DNA of 64,000 nt, from contig OZ038529.1 of the NCBI GenBank assembly GCA_964036665.1, forward strand, positions 5,130,501 through 5,194,500. The letters run 5' to 3'. A model generated the notes under the pieces. It did no database searches. It worked only from the letters and a program-made list of their open reading frames with translations, and had not been told where the DNA came from. Both the position numbers and the translations under genes were made by a program. Source of the DNA: Gordius sp. MW1. Taxonomy: Eukaryota > Nematomorpha > Gordioida > Gordea > Gordiidae. Of the stretch, positions 58,901 to 64,000 are shown in pieces. The stretch's first letter is position 1, and each line of letters starts with the position of its first letter.

Positions 58901-60728
58901 GAAGAATAGTCAGTGTGCGTAGCTTCTGAGTCACTCTTAAAGTATGATGGGCCCGAGCCTACAGCGCAAAATAAAGCCAAATCAGATCTAAAACTTCTGA
59001 ACCTTATAAAAGATTTAAGTTAAAGACAAAGGTAATGCCTGGGTTAAACACATTAAGGCCAAATATCGAAAAACATTTAATAACAAACTCCTGTACAAAG
59101 GAATTTAGGAATTAAAGAGAGCGTAGCTCTAGCCCTCCTCCGAAGTTTAAATGCATTGCTGTTTTTTAATTCTAGAAATATTTAACAGTTTTATATTGTT
59201 GAAATTTATTACTAATCAGGTAATCAATAATTCTCTATATCAAACAATTTTTTTATATTTTCCAACGCGATCCGTCGTTTAAAATTTTTTAACTAGTCGC
59301 AGTAGTAGTCGAATCCATAAAACCATAAAATGACAATATAAATTCTTAAAAGCCTTATGCAAGGTTAAATTAATTTAGTAAAGGTCATATAGCTTCCTTA
59401 ATTTTGAACCATATTAACAGATCAGAATTTTGGGGATAATTTAAAAATTCGGAGTTAATTTTATGAACGAATGATCAAGAAAAATATATTGATTAAATGA
59501 TCAACGAAACCATTAAATAGTTATAAAACATAATAATATCATAAAACAAACCATTGTTTATACAATATAAAAAACATAATTTAGCGGGGCGGAGAAGGGC
59601 TTTATATATCCAGGCCGGCCCGCAATATTATATCAAACAAAAAATCCGTCCAGGCTTGAGCCACGAGCCAGGCTGAGCCGTGCAGATTTTTAACGCTTAC
59701 ATAAATTAACTTTTGTTAAGTTTATCATGATAAGAAATAAATACATTTAATCAAAGCAATAAATATATACAAAAGCGTAACATTCAAAGAATCCTAAATC
59801 GAAATCATCACACACCTCCAGGCATAATTTTGCTCGATAATTGAAATTCTCATACACAACCTCATTCCTAAATTAACCTAAACTTCCGCGCTGGCCATTT
59901 TAAATAACGTCGCCATCGACTATTAATAAATATTAATTAAATCCGCTTCCCAAAACATCTAGGTCTCCTGAATATTTATGTACGCATGCCACGACCGACG
60001 CGAGTATTAAATCAACTAAATTTAATTAAATCAATCAAGTCTTGACTCAAATTAGTTAAAACTAAACCACTATTCGAATCAAGCAAATTTTCAATTCTAA
60101 AAGCGCCACAAAAATGGCATTATAAAATTAAAAGAGGGAGGGGGGGGGGTCATGGGCTGCACTGCATCGAGGGAGGTGTCTGTCCAAAAATGAATACGTA
60201 GGGTGAATACATTAGAGGAGCGATTTTTTTATTCCGTTCCCAACTTGAATATTAATTAATCTAATCATGCATTTGCTACATTGTTACACCCAATCAAACC
60301 CCATCCACGGTCCCACATAGTATTAAACCCTTTTGCAGGAGCACATTATTTTAATTAATATTTAATTTATTAAAATTGTAAGAACACTAATTTAGACAAT
60401 AATATAGAGTAATTTAAGGCCCAAACCAATTTTACGATAAAAAAGGAGTTGTTTAAATCAAAAATTATTTGCAATATCCCGAATTTCACACAATTACAGT
60501 AATGTATAGAATAATTAAAGCTACATTATAAAACAAGAATATTATCTCTAAATCCCAAGATATAACGGTAAAAATTGCATTGAACTTACAACATGTTGGT
60601 GAGAGCTGAGGGATAGGGATAATGATGGGATCCAAAATGTAGGTGAAAAGGGTGTCCCCACTCACAACACTACGGTCAAGAGAATGGTGGGAGTAACAAT
60701 ATCTACTTGTCCAACCTAGTGACAACAT
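46937..60728 (-). CDS. nub: POU class 2 homeodomain transcription factor (nubbin/pdm-like)
   Basis: A nuclear DNA-binding factor that recognises octamer-type sites; the insect nub/pdm genes pattern neurons, limbs and wings. Core exons are 52205-51694, 51280-50801, 50589-50509, 50389-50246, 50081-49245, 49131-49023, 48979-48563 and 48483-46937, all in phase. Two upstream exons fit in phase, 60728-60590 and 53520-53434, giving 1,450 residues; a shorter form could start at ATG 52143 (1,354). The POU-specific domain ([13 protein letters not shown] to [12 protein letters not shown], about 775-848) is intact, as is the homeodomain ([14 protein letters not shown] to [12 protein letters not shown], about 936-997). 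An 88-residue Ser/Gly-rich linker separates them. Long Gln-, Ser/Thr- and Ala-rich stretches flank both. The sequence class is POU2; the species-specific orthologue name is provisional. Confidence 0.93.
55600..55670. repeat. Purine-rich low-complexity block
   Basis: A run of G/A tracts (GGGAAGGGGGAGAAGGGAAG and continuations) on the plus strand, directly after a palindromic CGGGCCTTCGGCCCTCG (near 55585). It is part of the left side of the inverted-repeat element. Confidence 0.6.
55971..56042 (-). repeat. tRNA-like SINE head (tRNA-His-like)
   Basis: On the minus strand, GCCACCATGGTATAGTGG opens like a tRNA acceptor and D arm and contains a pol III box A (TGGTATAGTGG). A GTG anticodon sits in an arm CCGG/CTGG, and GGTTCAAGTC resembles box B. 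The acceptor 3' strand and T-stem do not pair properly, so it is not a working tRNA gene but a tRNA-derived SINE or fossil. The AT-rich flank (CATTGGTATTAACA...) recurs at 56140-56210. Confidence 0.6.
56768..57430. repeat. Tandem array of 106-130 bp units with CCAATGG hairpins
   Basis: Six units start near 56768, 56876, 56983, 57089, 57198 and 57327. Each begins TTTGGCCAATGGTCA, then a T run, then CCATTGGTCAGCAGCCA: an inverted repeat able to form a 7-9 bp stem with a T-rich loop. The first four continue GGACACGGTAAAAGTGGATA. The last two instead carry CGGACGGCCAAAAAGTC, like the diverged partial copies at 55855 and 56125. Two unit types thus coexist, in a block arrangement. Confidence 0.85.
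57551..57735. repeat. Duplicated 30-bp box and GGAC repeats
   Basis: GATAGAGATGAGGGGTGGGG with CACCTCTT occurs twice back to back (about 57552-57579 and 57581-57609). At 57672-57702 AACGGAC repeats pass into GGAC GGAC GGAC GGACACC. The block ends with the inner inverted arm containing TTGCATAGCAATTA, itself a short palindrome. Confidence 0.65.
57994..60589. other. Remaining 5' intron of the POU gene, no exon seen
   Basis: AT-rich DNA with simple G runs (near 58363 and 60138) and a GC-rich repeat fragment at about 59582-59690 (GGCCGGCCCG, GAGCCACGAGCCAGGCTGAGC) similar to those at 35401 and 63945. Frames such as 58410-58691 have no motif. Enhancers of a developmental gene would be expected in such an intron but cannot be recognised by eye. 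Confidence 0.4.
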
Positions 60729-60793
60729 GCAAAGGGGGAAGGGGCACTAAGGCTAACAGGAGTGTGTGAGTGTGGGGGGGGGGGGTGAGGTGG

Positions 60794-60801
60794 TATATAT
60801 A
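60794..60801 (-). promoter_or_regulatory. Candidate TATA box of the POU gene distal promoter
   Basis: TATATATA lies 66 bp upstream of the proposed distal start codon (60728). On the minus strand it is followed about 20-30 nt later by a CACACTCACACACTCC stretch that could hold the transcription start. The sequence is palindromic, so direction comes only from the downstream exon with its strong GTAAGT donor. Confidence 0.35.
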
Positions 60802-61165
60802 GGCGTCGCGAGGATGCAACCCAAAAGGGTAGGGGTGTATACCGATATGGTCGATTAAAATAATAATTAGTTAGACTGAGTTAGTAGTTAGAGGAAAGTG
60901 TAAATAAAAGCGATTTTAAGTTGGATAAATAATAAATTGGGTAAAATTAGTGCGAAAATGATTGGAATTTGAGTTCGACAAAAGTCAGTGCACTCGAACG
61001 ACCAGGAAAACGCTTATGGGTATAAAGAAGGCAAAATATTCATTTTAAAGCGGGGGGGGGGGCCTCATAAAATAATCATTTTAATGGATGCCAAAGCAAT
61101 AGGGCGCGTAATGTAATCACATATTCATGAAATATAACCAAAGTGTTGATAATTCAATTGGTTTA

Positions 61166-61275
61166 AGGCGAGGGGGTAGCTAGGAACAGCTGCCCCTCCC
61201 CTAAATCCTAATTTTCTTAGCAAAAAATCCTAATTTTGCCCCTTGCCCTCTTTGCCATAATACAAAAGCCCAGTT
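61166..61275. mobile_element. Fragment of the CATGGGCGTAGCCAG MITE
   Basis: GGGGGTAGCTAGGAACAGCT followed by GCCCCTCCCCTAAATCCTAA matches the C-rich/AAATCC side of the family. The other end is not recognisable. Confidence 0.4.
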
Positions 61276-61698
61276 TGAGGCATTTCGCCACTTTTTATTA
61301 TGTATGAGCGGGACAGTGTTTAAATTTAATTCACTTTAAGGGAGGAGCTAATCAATAATTTGGGTGGTAATTTTGCAACAATTACGATACAATTACAGAG
61401 CTTGAATAAATGATGTAATCTAATTTCGCTAGCGCATAGCAATCACTTAATATAGTCCAATCACGGAATATAAAATAAAACTTATATCCTTTAAGAAGGA
61501 GCGGCCTTTTAAATTTAATCAACAACAATTAGGATAGTTTTAACAATTATAATTATGGGAAGATGTTGAAGATTTAAACTATTTAAATTCGTCAGTTTTT
61601 AATAAAATAATAAATAAATTTGATTTTATATAAAAAAATTAAGTTTATGGTTCAAAACACTATTTGCACATTGGTGGGTTTGATGCTACGGTACTTAA

Positions 61699-61871
61699 CA
61701 TGGGCGTAGCCAGGGGGGGGGCGGCTGCCCCCCCCCTAAATGGCGAAAAAAAAAATTTCAATGCAAAAACCCTTAAAAATTAAAAAAATTTACGTTTTGC
61801 CCCCCCCCCCCTATTTGAACTTTTAAACGTTTTGCCCCCCCCCCCTAATCCAAAACCTGGCTACGCCCATG
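61699..61871. mobile_element. hAT-like MITE, perfect target duplication
   Basis: A 173-bp element with ends CATGGGCGTAGCCAGG / CCTGGCTACGCCCATG, identical as inverted repeats over 16 bp, and a perfect 8-bp duplication GTACTTAA (61691-61698 and 61872-61879). Its TTCAATGCAAAAACCCTT interior places it with the 35244 copy. It is the best preserved, hence probably youngest, copy in the window. Confidence 0.92.
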
Positions 61872-63771
61872 GTACTTAATTCTTTTAAAGTGTTCGACCC
61901 TTCACAACATAAGTCAAAAGCTCTGCCAAAGTAAAAATAACTAAATCGAGGACCTTTTCGCAACAAATTAACAAAAATCTAGTTAAAAAATATACTGTTT
62001 CAACACAACTGAAAAAAGCAAATGTCTCAATTACGTCCTTTTTTAATTTTTACAATCCATCGCTTTAAAATTGAATTTTTTAAACTAGTACTAATCAATG
62101 TTGAGATGACATTTAAATTAGGGAGGGGGGGGCGATAAAAAGTTTAATAGTGATTTAGGGATTGCAAAATGGTGATATTGAAATTTTAAGCTATAATTCG
62201 TTGAATATTATCTAAGATAAAAGGTGAGGGAGGGTGCAGCTGACTCTTGTAATGCCCATGTTGCGACGTGTTGGCTTAACAGCGCCCTGCAAAATCATTT
62301 TTTTCGCAGATCCCGACCTGACCCAATTATAAATGTTGACCAAAACTTTCTTAACCAAGTATTAAATTTAAGAAATGTTGAAACCAGCAGCATTAATAAA
62401 TTAGTAAGATCTTTTCGAATGATTTTTGACAAAATGTGCAAAAACGCATGACAATTATAAAAACACTTTTTCAAAATCCAAAACCGACCCAATTTTTAAT
62501 TATTTAGTCTGGTCGGATCGGATCAGGTAAGACTCTAATGTGTTTAAGCTTGTTTTTGGCCTGAGATATCCACCTCTTCCCCAACAATAAATGGCAACTT
62601 AGAATTGTAAATACACATAAAAAATACGTTTAATAACCAAACTAAACGACTTGTCCCTCAAAAATTGTTGTAGCCAATATATTCATAAAACCAAATATTT
62701 ACATTAAAAGAACACATTGAGGTTATTTTTCCTTTAAATTTATATATTTTACTTATATCAATTCAAAAAAATCTTTAGCTATGAACTATTATAGAATTTT
62801 TAAAATTAAACGACATGAAATAAAGTATCGGATGCGTGGCCTAAATTGGTATTTTTACTAACAATAAATATTATGACTCCAAATAAAAAATTACTTCTAG
62901 CGAAACAAAAATGATATCACCTAAATTATAATAAAAAATGTCACAAAAAGTTTTTCCGCGGCCAATTGCCAAAAAAAGCAATAATGCTGCGAAGAACAAA
63001 AAAATTAATACCAAATAAACCAACTATTTATCAATGAATAAAAAAAACTTTCATAATTACGTATTACTGTATTATAAAGCTCCTCTTAATTTTATTTTAG
63101 TCATTGAGAAAAACGAAGGAGAAAACAGTGAAACTCATCAATAACCTGTTTAAAAAACAAACTTGTGATCTTAACAAAATCAATCAATCAGTTTTTATAT
63201 ATGTAACAAATATCGATAATATTTAGTATTTACGGCTTTTGTAGAGGTTGGTTTCTGATTATAAGATGCGTTAAGAAGTTTTAAGTGTTCATTTTATACA
63301 CGATCAAAAACAAAATGGGAAATGTAAAAATTTACAAAACTGTTACGTGTTAAAAAATGTGTCTCATAAACCCGTCATCGAGTGCGTCTTCAAATTGTAA
63401 AATCCAAGCAATTAGTAAATTTGAACCTTGAAAATATTAAAAAAATTTAAGAGGCACGATTACTATTTCCTATAAAACGATCAATCTTACAAATAAGGTG
63501 CTTTGTAAAATAATAGTATATACTATGTCACAATAACGCTTCAGCACTTAAAATGCGCTTCTAAGGCACTCTAAAACTTGATTGAAAGGCCCAAAAAACT
63601 ACTCAACATCATCCTAGGTGTCTCCTTTCTTTCTAAAATAAAAGGGAATTTTACAGTTTTTAAGGGGCACATCGAACAACACTTGAATTGATGGGTAAAT
63701 ACGACATAAGCTATGACTTGTATTTTGTCAAGCAAGGCAGACTGAGTTTTTTCAGAAACATCGGTAAGTAT

Positions 63772-63903
63772 CATGCACGTAGCCGAGGAAAGGGGGAGGG
63801 GGCCAATTTTCATTTTGAATTTTTCAATAATTGGGTGAAGTTCGGAAAAATCACCATTTCGCCCCCATCTCCCTTATATTAACCTGTCTATCCTTAACCC
63901 ATG
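63772..63903. mobile_element. Degraded copy of the CATGGGCGTAGCCAG MITE
   Basis: From CATGCACGTAGCCGAGG to the CCCATG at 63898-63903, with the GGAGGGGGCCAATTTT and TCACCATTTCGCCCC interior of the family. The right terminal repeat is poorly kept. The flanks GTAAGTAT and GTAGTATC are only loosely alike. Confidence 0.5.
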
Positions 63904-64000
63904 GGTAGTATCTAAATCAGAGGTCAGATTTGTTAGGATTTTTGTGCCCGAACCCGGCCCGGTACGATTTTATAATTGATCTGCCCTCCCGAAACATTCT

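Larger units (their letters stand above)
60802..64000. other. Right end of the window, no gene recognised
   Basis: AT-rich DNA with homopolymer G/C runs and MITE copies. The frames at 62224-62492 and 63571-63882 have no domain and overlap repeat-like GC-rich text (CCCGACCTGACCC near 62313 and CCGACCCAATTTTT near 62483). It is upstream of the distal POU promoter and may be regulatory. Confidence 0.45.

Noticed and set aside
1-64000. CRISPR arrays, LTR elements or virus-like elements
   Set aside because: No regularly spaced direct repeats with unique spacers, no paired LTRs, and no capsid, envelope, integrase or aspartic-protease text were seen.

Overview
This is a 64-kb piece of an AT-rich animal (metazoan) nuclear genome. 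The genes are split by introns with ordinary GT-AG sites. Some introns are only 36-50 nt and others run to several kb, and the DNA between genes is full of short non-autonomous transposons. Gene content (insect-type three-domain laccase, POU class 2 nubbin/pdm-like factor, mitochondrial NADP isocitrate dehydrogenase, mitochondrial rRNA methyltransferase MRM1) points to a protostome invertebrate, probably an arthropod or close relative. A short CCCTAA-type telomere-like stretch is of the general animal type, not the insect TTAGG type. I cannot name the species. I saw no prokaryotic features, CRISPR arrays, LTR elements or virus-like elements.

Layout. 0.3-2.8 kb: possible 3' exons of an unidentified Pro/Gln-rich protein (minus). 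2.8-12.5 kb: gene-free, with several MITEs. 12.6-14.0 kb: BTB/T1-domain protein of unknown function (plus). 15.2-19.1 kb: laccase (minus), reconstructed as eight phase-consistent exons with all four copper motifs. 21.1-23.7 kb: decayed RTE-type LINE (minus), split by a 645-bp hAT-like insertion. 23.9-26.8 kb: LINE with a restriction-like endonuclease (minus). 28.4-32.2 kb: MRM1 (plus, five exons). 32.4-37.1 kb: IDH2 (minus, ten exons), convergent with MRM1 and 185 bp away. 38.7-39.4 kb: putative FLYWCH zinc-finger gene start (minus) next to a tandem repeat that looks like a copied small exon. 39.7 kb: interstitial telomere-like repeat. 40.8-43.0 kb: piggyBac transposase (minus). 43.3-43.5 kb: unidentified terminal exon (plus). 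43.7-45.3 kb: PTB-like protein (plus, five exons). 46.9 to about 60.8 kb: long POU class 2 gene (minus) whose large 5' intron holds a 2.6-kb inverted-repeat element with a hairpin-bearing tandem array and a tRNA-like SINE head. 60.8-64 kb: no gene seen, only MITEs and repeat fragments.

The genes are unrelated housekeeping, developmental and secreted-enzyme genes; there is no operon-like system. The main novelty is in the repeats. One hAT-like MITE family (ends CATGGGCGTAGCCAGG) has about fifteen copies here, several with perfect 8-bp target duplications. The composite repeat at 55.4-58.0 kb is the most unusual structure. Exon models come from splice-site consensus, reading-frame phase and recognisable protein motifs; no transcript or database evidence was available.
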